Shown here: positions 1 to 5,721 of the stretch, piece after piece
How the letters are laid out: each line of letters opens with the position of its first letter
Numbering within the stretch: the first letter of the stretch is position 1
Position numbers and translations under genes: made by a program
Source: a bacterium
Lineage (GTDB): Bacteria; Patescibacteriota; Andersenbacteria; UBA10190
Assembly (NCBI GenBank): GCA_002686445.1
Contig: NZCO01000057.1
Span: 1 to 13,454, forward strand
Direction of reading: 5' to 3'
Length of the DNA stretch: 13,454 bases
Notes under the pieces: model-generated
Told to the model about the DNA's origin: nothing
The model's database searches: none
The model's input: the letters and a program-made list of their open reading frames with translations, nothing else

Positions 1-1
1 A

Positions 2-163
2 AATAATCTAGATGGCAGTGTCACGATTGAGGCAGAAGGAATACCACGAGTACTCGATGAGTTTGTCCGCTGGTGCGAAATTGGCCCCGCGCAGGCGGAG
101 GTAGTACATATCGATCTTGAACCCGGCGGCATGCAACACTTTACTGAATTTCAAGTCAGGTAG
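2..163 (+). CDS. acyP: Acylphosphatase, C-terminal part (cut by the window start)
   Basis: An open frame enters from the left edge and stops with TAG at 161-163, giving 53 residues. The start NNLDGSVTIEAEG matches the conserved 'NxxDGsVe...EG' block of the acylphosphatase family, and the rest (an amphipathic helix, then '...EFQVR' at the end) fits the final helix and strand of this roughly 90-residue fold. The N-terminal loop with the catalytic arginine lies outside the window. Family members hydrolyse acyl-phosphates such as carbamoyl or 1,3-bisphosphoglycerate phosphates in the cytoplasm. The stop codon overlaps the GTG start of the next gene by one base (TAGTG), which implies translational coupling. 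The identification rests on about half the protein but the motif is characteristic. Confidence 0.8.
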   Translation, partial: NNLDGSVTIEAEGIPRVLDEFVRWCEIGPAQAEVVHIDLEPGGMQHFTEFQVR

Positions 164-1170
164 TGTTTAAGATAAAGCTGATCTTAGGAGGACTATTGCT
201 AGGAGCGCTAGTACTTATTTTGCTCACCATACCGCTCTGGTTAAGCCTGGCGATGACGATCAACTTGTTAGTGCCCAGCGGTGCCTGGCGTCCACTAACG
301 TTGGTTACCTCTCCGCCTACCCACTTAGACACGGTAGTAAGCAGTAACAGTGGGCGTGAACTGACTGTGCGAACCTACACAGGCCACAACGCAGACCGCG
401 GCGGCTTAGTCATATATACTCCCTTTATTGGTGGCGGCTTAGATGATGAGCGGTTAGTAAATTTGGCGGAAACATTTGCCCGAGCGGGATTTGTTGTTGC
501 CATACCGTGGCAGTCAGACGCAACCCTGACCGTTAACCAAAAAGACAGCGCCGACGTGATCGCGACTATCCTGCATCTCCAACAGGAGGCTGGAGTCAAC
601 CGAGTCGGCATATTCGGCATCTCGTATGGCTCTGGTCCTGCAGCGGCCGCTGTAGTTGATGATCGAGTAAGCCAAGATATCTCGTTTCTCGTCAGTCTCA
701 ATGGCTTTGCTAATCTTGATTCGCTGGTGGCGTTTGTGCGAACGGGACAGTCCGAGTATCAGGACACTACGATCAAGCGCGAGCCCCATTCTTATACACA
801 GGAGTTACTCGATAATACGCTGGCGGCCAACCAGGCTACGGACATTGAGCAGTTTTTGACGAGCGATAGATACCGGCAACTGCGCCAGTCACTTTCACCA
901 GCTCTCTTGTTGGGAAGCGATATCCAGCAGACAAGCCTACCTCCCGTTTTTCTGATCCACTCTACGGACGACGCCTACATTCCCTACACTGAGACGCTGC
1001 AGCTGCATGACCGCTTAAGAACCCTCGGACGTGTCTCTTTGCTGGCACTAACTGATGTCGTGCAGCACGGCACATACCGCCCAATAACGTTTGCTACCCT
1101 GCGCCAGAAGTATCTACCAACCGCACTGGACTTCACGCAGCTGGTGCGCTCTCTCCTCGCGATTAGCTAG
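163..1170 (+). CDS. Membrane-anchored alpha/beta hydrolase
   Basis: The 335-residue protein begins with a hydrophobic segment (about residues 4-35) that probably anchors it with the catalytic domain outside the membrane. The domain has the features of an alpha/beta hydrolase: an early strand and loop 'VIYTPFIGGGLDDE' (83-96), a nucleophile elbow GISYGSG with Ser154, an acid region 'HSTDDAYIP' (Asp269 or Asp270) and a late histidine in 'VVQHGTYR' (His302). The Ser-Asp-His order and spacing fit a working triad. The substrate cannot be told; esterase, lipase-like or peptidase-like activity are all possible. The GTG start is chosen because it overlaps the acylphosphatase stop (TAGTG) and is followed directly by the basic-hydrophobic anchor. 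Only a weak AGG is seen upstream, so coupling probably drives initiation. Its TAG stop overlaps that of the convergent gene. Confidence 0.8.
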   Translation: MFKIKLILGGLLLGALVLILLTIPLWLSLAMTINLLVPSGAWRPLTLVTSPPTHLDTVVSSNSGRELTVRTYTGHNADRGGLVIYTPFIGGGLDDERLVNLAETFARAGFVVAIPWQSDATLTVNQKDSADVIATILHLQQEAGVNRVGIFGISYGSGPAAAAVVDDRVSQDISFLVSLNGFANLDSLVAFVRTGQSEYQDTTIKREPHSYTQELLDNTLAANQATDIEQFLTSDRYRQLRQSLSPALLLGSDIQQTSLPPVFLIHSTDDAYIPYTETLQLHDRLRTLGRVSLLALTDVVQHGTYRPITFATLRQKYLPTALDFTQLVRSLLAIS

Positions 1171-1622
1171 GCAGCCCGATCATACAATCCGAGCAGTTCC
1201 GCTTGGGCGATGATGTGTCCAGTTACCGCTAGTTCTACTTCTGCTTTACTGCTGCCGCGCGGCAGCTCTAGTTCCGTATCCAGGGCATAGAGCTTGAATA
1301 AATACCGGTGCTCGCCGTCGGGCGGACACGGACCGTGATATTCATTATTGCCACTAGTCCCCGTACCTGGGGTGCCAGCCGGCTCGGTACCTTCCGGCAC
1401 TTCACGGGTGCCTGGTGAAATGTTAAATACGATCCAATGATCCCACACACCATCTTCGCGTATGTGCTTGGGCACGTCAGGATCGTCCATGATCAGCGCC
1501 AGACTGACCGCCCCCGCCGGCACGTCACGAAACGACAAGGCTGGACTAATGTCAGCCCCATCACACGTGTGCCTACTCGGCATTGATTTACCCGCAGCAA
1601 AAGCCGTGCTCACAATTTCCAT
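1167..1622 (-). CDS. PEBP / YbhB-YbcL (Raf kinase inhibitor-like) family protein
   Basis: The 151-residue protein carries the phosphatidylethanolamine-binding protein signature: 'MDDPDVP' (46-51), 'WDHWIVFNI' (60-68) and 'YHGPCPPDGEHRYLFKLYALD' split over 95-115. These surround the small anion-binding pocket of the family. Bacterial members are cytoplasmic or periplasmic and their function is poorly defined; no signal peptide is seen here. I chose ATG at 1622 because homologues begin with a first strand like 'MKIISPAF' and this one reads MEIVSTAF. An in-frame TTG at 1658, directly after the MsrB stop, would add 12 residues unlike the family. It is the last gene of a leftward operon with MsrB and a DUF4870 protein. 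Its stop (minus-strand TAG, 1167-1169) overlaps the stop of the convergent hydrolase gene. Confidence 0.88.
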   Translation of the reverse strand: MEIVSTAFAAGKSMPSRHTCDGADISPALSFRDVPAGAVSLALIMDDPDVPKHIREDGVWDHWIVFNISPGTREVPEGTEPAGTPGTGTSGNNEYHGPCPPDGEHRYLFKLYALDTELELPRGSSKAEVELAVTGHIIAQAELLGLYDRAA

Positions 1623-1658
1623 ATACGCTACTGTGCCGAGATTACGGCTGCGCCACAA

Positions 1659-2084
1659 CTATTTTTCGTTCTGGTCTTCTTCGAAGGTTAGTCCAATCGA
1701 GTTTACGCAGTAGCGCAGCCCGGTGGCGGGCGTACCATCCTCCGCTTTCGTAGGACCGTCATCAAAAACATGTCCCAGGTGCGAGCCACACTTACCACAG
1801 GTGACTTCCGTGCGCTGCATACCCAGGCTGTCATCTTCTTTCTCCTCCAGTGCATCAGCTGCTACTGGCTCGTAAAAACTCGGCCAGCCGGAGCCAGAAT
1901 CATACTTCGTCTTGGAGGCAAACAACTCATTGCCACAGGCGGCACACAGGTATCGACCCGTTTTGGTGTTGTGATAGAGGGAGCCGGTGCCCGCCGCCTC
2001 CGTCCCGCCCATACGCAATGCTTCGTACTGCTCAGGTGTTAACTCTTTGCGCCATTCTTCGTCTGACTTCTCAACTTTATCCAT
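1659..2084 (-). CDS. msrB: Peptide-methionine (R)-S-oxide reductase MsrB
   Basis: The 141-residue protein is a complete MsrB. It has the zinc site CxxC pairs at Cys47/Cys50 (CAAC) and Cys96/Cys99 (CGKC), the conserved GSGWPSF (64-70), a GHVFDDGP block (104-111) and the catalytic cysteine in RYCVNS (Cys126). The enzyme reduces methionine-R-sulfoxide in oxidised proteins, normally with thioredoxin as the electron donor. The length is that of a free-standing single-domain enzyme with no MsrA fusion and no signal peptide, so it should act in the cytoplasm. The ATG lies three bases after the stop of the upstream DUF4870 gene, and I see no Shine-Dalgarno sequence, so translation is probably coupled. 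No msrA is present in the window. Confidence 0.96.
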   Translation of the reverse strand: MDKVEKSDEEWRKELTPEQYEALRMGGTEAAGTGSLYHNTKTGRYLCAACGNELFASKTKYDSGSGWPSFYEPVAADALEEKEDDSLGMQRTEVTCGKCGSHLGHVFDDGPTKAEDGTPATGLRYCVNSIGLTFEEDQNEK

Positions 2085-2087
2085 TGC

Positions 2088-2525
2088 TTATTTAATCAGG
2101 TCGTACTTCCCTATTAGCGGCAATCGCTTCTGTGCTCCTTGAGCTGCATTAATGATGCCCATGATGGCAACAATAACGCCGAAGATCCACATCAGGGGTG
2201 CGATAATCCAACCGAGCAGTGGGATAATACCAATGAAGTTAGCGATGACGAACCAGATAAGCAGAATAAGTTGTTGGTTGGAGTGAAACTTAGCAGCCGG
2301 ATCATGTTTGGCCTCGGTTACTAGCGGCAGGAAAAAGAGTACCGGAAAGATATAGCCGATGATGGACAGGCCCTTGTGCTCATTAGGCGGTACGTACGCA
2401 GGCGGGCGGGCGGGCTCGCTGGCTTGACCGGCAGGGGGAGAAGGTGCGGCAGGCGGAGCCGATGCACTTTCAGGTTCCGTTGATGGTGGTGTTGGTGTTG
2501 GGTTCGAATTCTCTTGGTTATCCAT
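2088..2525 (-). CDS. DUF4870-type (Tic20-like) small membrane protein
   Basis: A 145-residue protein. Residues 1-48 are a Pro/Ser/Ala-rich, probably disordered cytoplasmic tail. Three hydrophobic helices follow at about 53-70, 86-104 and 107-128. The sequence 'AKFHSNQQLILLIWF' (78-92), with its FHxNQ motif after the first helix, is the hallmark of DUF4870 and related Tic20-like proteins. No biochemical role is established for bacterial members. It leads a leftward operon with MsrB and the PEBP-like gene. There is no clear Shine-Dalgarno before the ATG. A TATACC hexamer lies 14 bases upstream of the start, so the leader could be only a few bases long. Assignment to the family is good; function is unknown. 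Confidence 0.82.
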   Translation of the reverse strand: MDNQENSNPTPTPPSTEPESASAPPAAPSPPAGQASEPARPPAYVPPNEHKGLSIIGYIFPVLFFLPLVTEAKHDPAAKFHSNQQLILLIWFVIANFIGIIPLLGWIIAPLMWIFGVIVAIMGIINAAQGAQKRLPLIGKYDLIK

Positions 2526-2624
2526 AGAAAAAAGGGTTAGGTATAAGTAATTTACTTCATCGTAACATGTGGCTCTGGCGTGTCCATTCTCGCATCAGCC
2601 GCTTATTTGGGTGACACTATAGCC

Positions 2625-3431
2625 ATGGGCACCACTTCCCCCCTACGCTCCGAAATCACTGCGGTTGCCTGGCGTGATATGCGATCGGCTCTCGGTAAGG
2701 CGTTCTGGCCACTCCTTGTTATCACGATCGTACTTAGTGTACTCGGCTTCATGGTTGCTGGACCCATCGGGGCCATTCCTCTCCTGCCCTGGATTCTCTC
2801 ATGGTATGCACTGGTCACAAGAGCGCGCCGCGGCTTCTGGAAAGATTTTGCCAAAGAGCAAGGCTGGAAGTACCAACACGGGGGCTCATGGCAAAAAGAA
2901 CACGCTCTGATGTTTAAGCCAGGGAAGAGTAAAAAAATTCCTAACGTAGTCAGCGGTGAATTCGCCGGACACCCGTTTAGAATTTTTGAATATCAGTACA
3001 CCGTAGGCAGCGGCAAGCATTCAACCACGTATTCGTACACCATTTTTGAGGCCCGATTTACCGGTCATTTCCCACATTTGTATCTCAACAACCTGAGAAA
3101 CCGCCACAATGCCGGCACACCCGGTCGTCAGATTCCACTGCCGGCGCAGTTCGAAAAAAAATATCACTTATTCGGACCTGAGCAATACGAAATAGAAGCT
3201 CTGCAAATTTTCACTCCTGATGTGCTTGAACAACTCCTCCATCAAAAGTTCCCTTTTGATGTGGAGCTGGTCGAGCAAGAGTTATTAGTCTTTACTCGCG
3301 GGAACGTGCACTCGCGGTCACAGCTAGAGGAAAAACTGGCACCGGCTAAGCAGCTCATAGCGACCCTAGCGCCGAAGCTGAACCGTATGAAATTTAAGCC
3401 GATTGGCGATCATCCCCACCGACTGAAGTAG
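2625..3431 (+). CDS. Hypothetical membrane protein, DUF3137-like in appearance
   Basis: From the ATG at 2625 the protein has 268 residues. Two hydrophobic segments (about 25-45 and 48-66) form a hairpin, followed by a basic stretch (TRARRGFWK) and a soluble domain of about 195 residues. This domain begins with 'FAKEQGWKYQ' (75-84) and contains a beta-rich block 'FRIFEYQYTVGSGKHSTT' (118-135). The pattern of a membrane hairpin, a 'GW.Y' motif, then strands with 'F.Y.Y....K...Y.YT' resembles DUF3137-like bacterial proteins, but I cannot confirm it. An alternative GTG at 2580 would add 15 residues (SILASAAYLG...) without a better ribosome site; a TTG at 2607 is also in frame. It stands alone on the plus strand, divergent from the DUF4870 operon. 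I see no terminator behind it. Confidence 0.68.
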   Translation: MGTTSPLRSEITAVAWRDMRSALGKAFWPLLVITIVLSVLGFMVAGPIGAIPLLPWILSWYALVTRARRGFWKDFAKEQGWKYQHGGSWQKEHALMFKPGKSKKIPNVVSGEFAGHPFRIFEYQYTVGSGKHSTTYSYTIFEARFTGHFPHLYLNNLRNRHNAGTPGRQIPLPAQFEKKYHLFGPEQYEIEALQIFTPDVLEQLLHQKFPFDVELVEQELLVFTRGNVHSRSQLEEKLAPAKQLIATLAPKLNRMKFKPIGDHPHRLK

Positions 3432-3478
3432 GCAAAGTGATCTACAGATAGGCCCATGAGTGCTAGCCAAAGCCGGCA

Positions 3479-3507
3479 TTGACGAACAAGCGCCAACTGA
3501 CTACACT
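3479..3507 (+). promoter_or_regulatory. Sigma70-type promoter of pyrB
   Basis: TTGACG at 3479-3484 and TACACT at 3502-3507 are separated by 17 bases. Five of six -35 positions and four of six -10 positions match the sigma70 consensus. Transcription would start near 3514, giving a leader of about 50 bases that ends in an AAGGGAG Shine-Dalgarno just before the pyrB ATG. Start mapping would be needed to prove it. Confidence 0.6.
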
Positions 3508-3509
3508 TC

Positions 3510-3522
3510 GATCAATTTGATC
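3510..3522. promoter_or_regulatory. 13-bp palindrome at the expected pyrB transcription start
   Basis: GATCAATTTGATC is a perfect inverted repeat (GATCAA, one central T, TTGATC). It begins three bases after the -10 hexamer and covers the expected start site, where a repressor would block initiation. A related TGATC follows at once. No regulator is named by the sequence, so this is a candidate operator only. Confidence 0.35.
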
Positions 3523-3563
3523 TGATCACTTTACAACTGCATACATACAAGGGAGTCACTCAA

Positions 3564-4469
3564 ATGGACTCATTGACCACCTCAAGCCTCGCCGGCAGTA
3601 ACATCCTATCGGCTGACCAATTCGACCTGGCCACGATTGATTTGATCTTCAGGTACGCACGGCGCATGCCCAAGATAGCTCGACGAGACGTGCGTAATCG
3701 CATTCTGGATGGCTTTGTCGGCGGTGTGTTCTTCTTTGAGGAAAGCACCCGCACCCGCCTTAGTACCGAGCTGGCTTTCTACCGTCTCGGCGCCAATGTC
3801 GTCAGCATGATCGACCCGAAGTTCTCATCTATGGTAAAAGGAGAATCATACGCCGATGCTGTTGCTTTCTATGCCATGTATTGCGACATCATGGTGATAC
3901 GACACCCAGAGGAAGGTCGTGTGGCTGAGGCAGCGGCGATCGCCGATGTGCCGGTTATCAATGCCGGCGATGGGCCCGGCGAGCACCCAACCCAGGGGCT
4001 ACTTGATCTATTCACGCTGCATGAAGCGTGCGACCAGCTACGTAACGTTCGTTTGGCCTTGGCTGGCGATCTATTGCGCGGTCGTACCGTACACTCGCTG
4101 TGCAAGTTGCTCTGTTTGTTCGATAGCATAGCGGTTGACCTAATAGCTCCAGACGAGTTCCAGCTGCCAGATGAGTTGGTATCGCAGATGCGCCGAGCTG
4201 GACTTCACGTCACTGTAACCAGTGATTTTGAGGCAGGTGTTCGCGAAGCCGACGCCATATACATGGTCCGACCGCAGATCAATCGCGAACCAGTTATTGA
4301 CCTAAGCCTGCTTGACTACATCCAGTTAACCCGAGCTTTCCTGGACGATCGCTGCAGGGCTGATGTTAAGATTCTGCACCCGATGCCTCGGACAGGAGAG
4401 ATTGCCATTGATGTCGATACACACCCAGGCGCTGTCTATAAAAAAGTCAGGCGTTCAACGGCATTCTGA
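3564..4469 (+). CDS. pyrB: Aspartate carbamoyltransferase catalytic chain, C-terminus out of frame
   Basis: ATCase joins carbamoyl phosphate and aspartate, the first committed step of pyrimidine synthesis. All active-site blocks are present: FFEESTRTR (57-65) for the phosphate, Ser88 and Lys92 of the 80s loop (SSMVKGES), Arg113 (IRHP), His141/Gln144 (HPTQ), Arg174 (GRTVHSL), Arg236 and Gln238 (MVRPQ) and HPMPR (272-276). The frame stops at 301 residues with VRRSTAF, which is not an ATCase ending. In the -1 frame, from the A6 run at 4440-4445, the expected end 'SQAFNGILIRMALALLVLG' appears and stops at 4522. So either one or more As were gained or lost, or ribosomes or RNA polymerase slip there, or the end is genuinely broken. 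The ATG has a good AAGGGAG ribosome site. No pyrI regulatory chain or other pyrimidine gene is in view. Confidence 0.95.
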   Translation: MDSLTTSSLAGSNILSADQFDLATIDLIFRYARRMPKIARRDVRNRILDGFVGGVFFFEESTRTRLSTELAFYRLGANVVSMIDPKFSSMVKGESYADAVAFYAMYCDIMVIRHPEEGRVAEAAAIADVPVINAGDGPGEHPTQGLLDLFTLHEACDQLRNVRLALAGDLLRGRTVHSLCKLLCLFDSIAVDLIAPDEFQLPDELVSQMRRAGLHVTVTSDFEAGVREADAIYMVRPQINREPVIDLSLLDYIQLTRAFLDDRCRADVKILHPMPRTGEIAIDVDTHPGAVYKKVRRSTAF

Positions 4470-4522
4470 TTCGCATGGCACTCGCGCTCCTTGTTCTGGG
4501 AAAAGAAGATAAACTTGTATAA
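4440..4522 (+). other. A6 run and frame-shifted C-terminal coding of pyrB
   Basis: The run of six As (4440-4445) follows the Tyr292 codon TAT. From 4445 the -1 frame reads Ser-Gln-Ala-Phe-Asn-Gly and then ILIRMALALLVLGKEDKLV, ending in TAA at 4520-4522. This is the conserved last helix of ATCase (compare the family pattern YFxQxxNGxxxRMALLxLVL), which packs between the two domains. Against the family spacing, four As instead of six would restore the register exactly, while seven would restore it with one extra lysine. The terminator begins 16 bases after this downstream stop, which supports 4522 as the original gene end. Confidence 0.85.
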
Positions 4523-4538
4523 CAACAACCATTCCCTT

Positions 4539-4564
4539 AGCGGACCTCGCACGGTCCGTTTTTT
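4539..4564 (+). terminator. Rho-independent terminator of pyrB
   Basis: CGGACC (4541-4546) and GGTCCG (4553-4558) form a perfect six-pair stem around TCGCAC, extendable by a G-T and an A-T pair at the base, followed by six Ts (4559-4564). The T-run reaches into the stop codon of the convergent DUF167 gene. It serves the plus strand, because the minus-strand copy lacks a T-run. Confidence 0.85.
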
Positions 4565-4785
4565 CATTCTGCGATGTCGATTAGCTTCTCCCGGGCTGTT
4601 TTACCAAGCACAATGCGGATATTCGACTTGGCGACAGAAAAATAGTCCGACAGTGCGGCAACAACAGCGCCATTCGCCTTGCCGCCCTCAGGCACGGCCG
4701 TAACTGACACCTTAAAGTGCCCATCATCAACCTTGGTGACGCTTGCCTGCCGAGCTCGTGGTTTCACGGTGACGAGAATGCGCAT
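4564..4785 (-). CDS. DUF167 / YggU (UPF0235) family protein
   Basis: The 73-residue protein matches the small DUF167 family along its length: first strand 'MRILVTVKPRARQ' (1-13), central 'VPEGGKANGAVVAALSDYF' (31-49) with the conserved P-x-x-GKAN, and the late strand 'IRIVLGKTAREKLIDI' (56-71) with the G-x-x-x-R-x-K pattern. These cytoplasmic proteins have a known fold but no agreed function. The TGA stop sits in the T-run of the pyrB terminator, so the two convergent genes share these bases. There is no Shine-Dalgarno before the ATG. A TATGAT hexamer (minus strand, 4797-4792) lies six bases upstream, so transcription may begin at or next to the start codon. Confidence 0.88.
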   Translation of the reverse strand: MRILVTVKPRARQASVTKVDDGHFKVSVTAVPEGGKANGAVVAALSDYFSVAKSNIRIVLGKTAREKLIDIAE

Positions 4786-4829
4786 AGCATCATCATAGAC
4801 TCAGAAGGCGCTTTTTTCTTGCCTGCTAT

Positions 4830-4858
4830 TTGCTGGGCCTGATATATACGTATATATT
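4830..4858 (+). promoter_or_regulatory. Possible promoter of the AbrB-like gene
   Basis: TTGCTG (4830-4835) and TATATT (4853-4858) are 17 bases apart, and a start near 4865 would leave a leader of about 15 bases. A second hexamer, TATAAA at 4865-4870, could instead start transcription almost at the ATG. The -10 options lie inside the TACGTAT array, so protein bound there would cover them. Confidence 0.4.
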
Positions 4859-4877
4859 TACGTATATAAATACGTAT
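4847..4877. repeat. Three TACGTAT sites phased at exactly 12 bp (candidate operator)
   Basis: TACGTAT occurs at 4847-4853, 4859-4865 and 4871-4877. The three 12-mers are TACGTATATATT, TACGTATATAAA and TACGTATGTATG. The core TACGTA is its own reverse complement, so each copy could bind a symmetric dimer. The array sits over the likely promoter and touches the start codon of the AbrB-like gene, which suggests autoregulation. The surrounding bases are also very AT-rich, so part of the regularity could come from low complexity. Confidence 0.6.
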
Positions 4878-4879
4878 GT

Positions 4880-5053
4880 ATGGCACGCCGTAAACTAAAA
4901 GACAGAATGGTACGAAAAATAACCCGCATTGGCGGGTATAGTCTCGGCATTACGCTGCCTATCGACATGGTTCAGGAATTGGGTTGGCGGGAGAAGCAGA
5001 AAGTTACCGTTACGAAAATTGGTCGTAAAATTATTATCCGTGATTGGTCATAA
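4880..5053 (+). CDS. AbrB/SpoVT-type DNA-binding protein, 57 residues
   Basis: A short gene (ATG 4880, TAA 5051). The core 'RKITRIGGYSLGITLPIDM' (12-30) followed by 'VQELGWREKQKVTV' (31-44) and 'GRKIIIRDW' (48-56) is the swapped-hairpin AbrB/SpoVT fold: a basic first strand, 'GGYSLGITLP', a short helix, then two strands. Such proteins bind DNA as dimers and act as transition-state regulators or as antitoxins. An extra basic start (MARRKLKDR) precedes the domain. No toxin gene follows; the next gene runs the other way. There is no Shine-Dalgarno, because AT-rich repeats occupy the site. The TACGTAT array directly upstream suggests it controls itself. The TAA stop overlaps the T-run of the leftward terminator. 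Confidence 0.82.
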   Translation: MARRKLKDRMVRKITRIGGYSLGITLPIDMVQELGWREKQKVTVTKIGRKIIIRDWS

Positions 5054-5078
5054 AAAAAACCGCAACTTGAAGTCACGG
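5051..5078 (-). terminator. Leftward rho-independent terminator of the 141-residue gene
   Basis: Read on the minus strand, CCGTGAC pairs with GTTGCGG (two G-T pairs) around TTCAA, followed by eight Ts (5059-5052). On the plus strand the same bases give mismatches instead of G-T pairs, so it should work leftward. The T-run falls on the stop codon of the AbrB-like gene. Confidence 0.65.
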
Positions 5079-5100
5079 CGTTTTGTATTGTAGATAGTGA

Positions 5101-5526
5101 TTAATCGATCATGCGACTGACCATGTTCGATCGCCGAGGGCGCTTGGGCATGACCATCCACATTGAATGATAGTTATGCCGAGCACAATGGGCGAGAAAC
5201 CGCGATAAGAGATCAGCACGAACTGCCCGTACCGCCAGTTCTGTTCCTACTGCCTCAAGCTCGATCACCTGGGCGATTGTTCGATTGCCCTCGCCCACCA
5301 AAACGAAATACAAATATCCGACCGGCTTTACAATCAATTGGCTCCACAGATCATCAGAAACGCTTAGCTCCTCAGTACGGGCGACAAAACCATTCGTCTG
5401 TTGTTGCTCGGCTAATAAACTCGTGGCCCGTTCAGGATGCAGGTGGAGCTCCAGGCCGAGAGCCAGGTTCCATCTTGCTGGCTTACGTAATGCAGACACT
5501 CCTACTGCTAGAGCAGTGGCCTCCAT
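5101..5526 (-). CDS. Hypothetical protein, 141 residues
   Basis: I do not recognise this protein. The minus-strand sequence AGGAGGAAGCC before the ATG is an excellent Shine-Dalgarno, so the gene is very likely real and the start is secure. Its sequence suggests a soluble mixed alpha/beta protein: strands around 'NLALGLELHLH' (20-30) and 'VGYLYFVLVGEG' (69-80), a helix-rich stretch 'LAVRAVRADLLSRFLAHCARH' split over 97-117, then 'SMWMVMP' and a basic tail (KRPRRSNMVSR). There is no signal peptide or membrane segment. It faces away from the 57-residue gene at 5722, with closely spaced divergent promoters, and has its own terminator. Function is unknown. Confidence 0.72.
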   Translation of the reverse strand: MEATALAVGVSALRKPARWNLALGLELHLHPERATSLLAEQQQTNGFVARTEELSVSDDLWSQLIVKPVGYLYFVLVGEGNRTIAQVIELEAVGTELAVRAVRADLLSRFLAHCARHNYHSMWMVMPKRPRRSNMVSRMID

Positions 5527-5591
5527 GGCTTCCTCCTACTGGTATCTGATTAAATAACGCTAAGTTACAAAGTACGATTCAGTCTTGGGCC

Positions 5592-5620
5592 ACCATACCC
5601 GATGCCCTGTAAGGCCGCAA
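5592..5620 (-). promoter_or_regulatory. Candidate leftward promoter of the 141-residue gene
   Basis: On the minus strand TTGCGG (5620-5615) and TATGGT (5597-5592) are separated by 17 bases. The match is moderate. The two -35 hexamers of this and the rightward promoter are only 12 bases apart, so a single bound regulator could affect both. Confidence 0.4.
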
Positions 5621-5632
5621 GCACAGCTATAT

Positions 5633-5661
5633 TTGACATATTAGTCAATATATGATACAAT
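5633..5661 (+). promoter_or_regulatory. Near-consensus extended -10 promoter of the 57-residue gene
   Basis: A full-consensus TTGACA (5633-5638), 17 bases, then TACAAT (5656-5661), with TG one base before it at 5653-5654 as in an extended -10. This is the best sigma70-type promoter in the window. TTGAC (5633-5637) and GTCAA (5644-5648) form an inverted repeat across the -35 and spacer, a possible operator. Transcription would begin near 5668, giving a leader of about 54 bases. Confidence 0.8.
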
Positions 5662-5721
5662 CATAGTATAAGGATCTTTACAACCCGTTCGCACTCAAGG
5701 AACCCACGGAGGAAACGAACC

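Noticed and set aside
1623..1658. TTG start at 1658 for the PEBP-like gene
   Set aside because: The 12 added residues (MWRSRNLG...) do not resemble the family N-terminus; the internal ATG gives the expected first strand.
4440..4446. A classic -1 slippery heptamer in pyrB
   Set aside because: The zero-frame codons are TAT AAA AAA GTC, so the heptamer in frame would be T-AAA-AAA, which does not allow both tRNAs to re-pair; also no strong structure lies 5 to 9 bases downstream. A6 slippage in general is kept as a possibility.
4847..4877. A CRISPR-like or satellite repeat
   Set aside because: Only three 12-bp units with no spacers; best read as an operator or AT-rich promoter.
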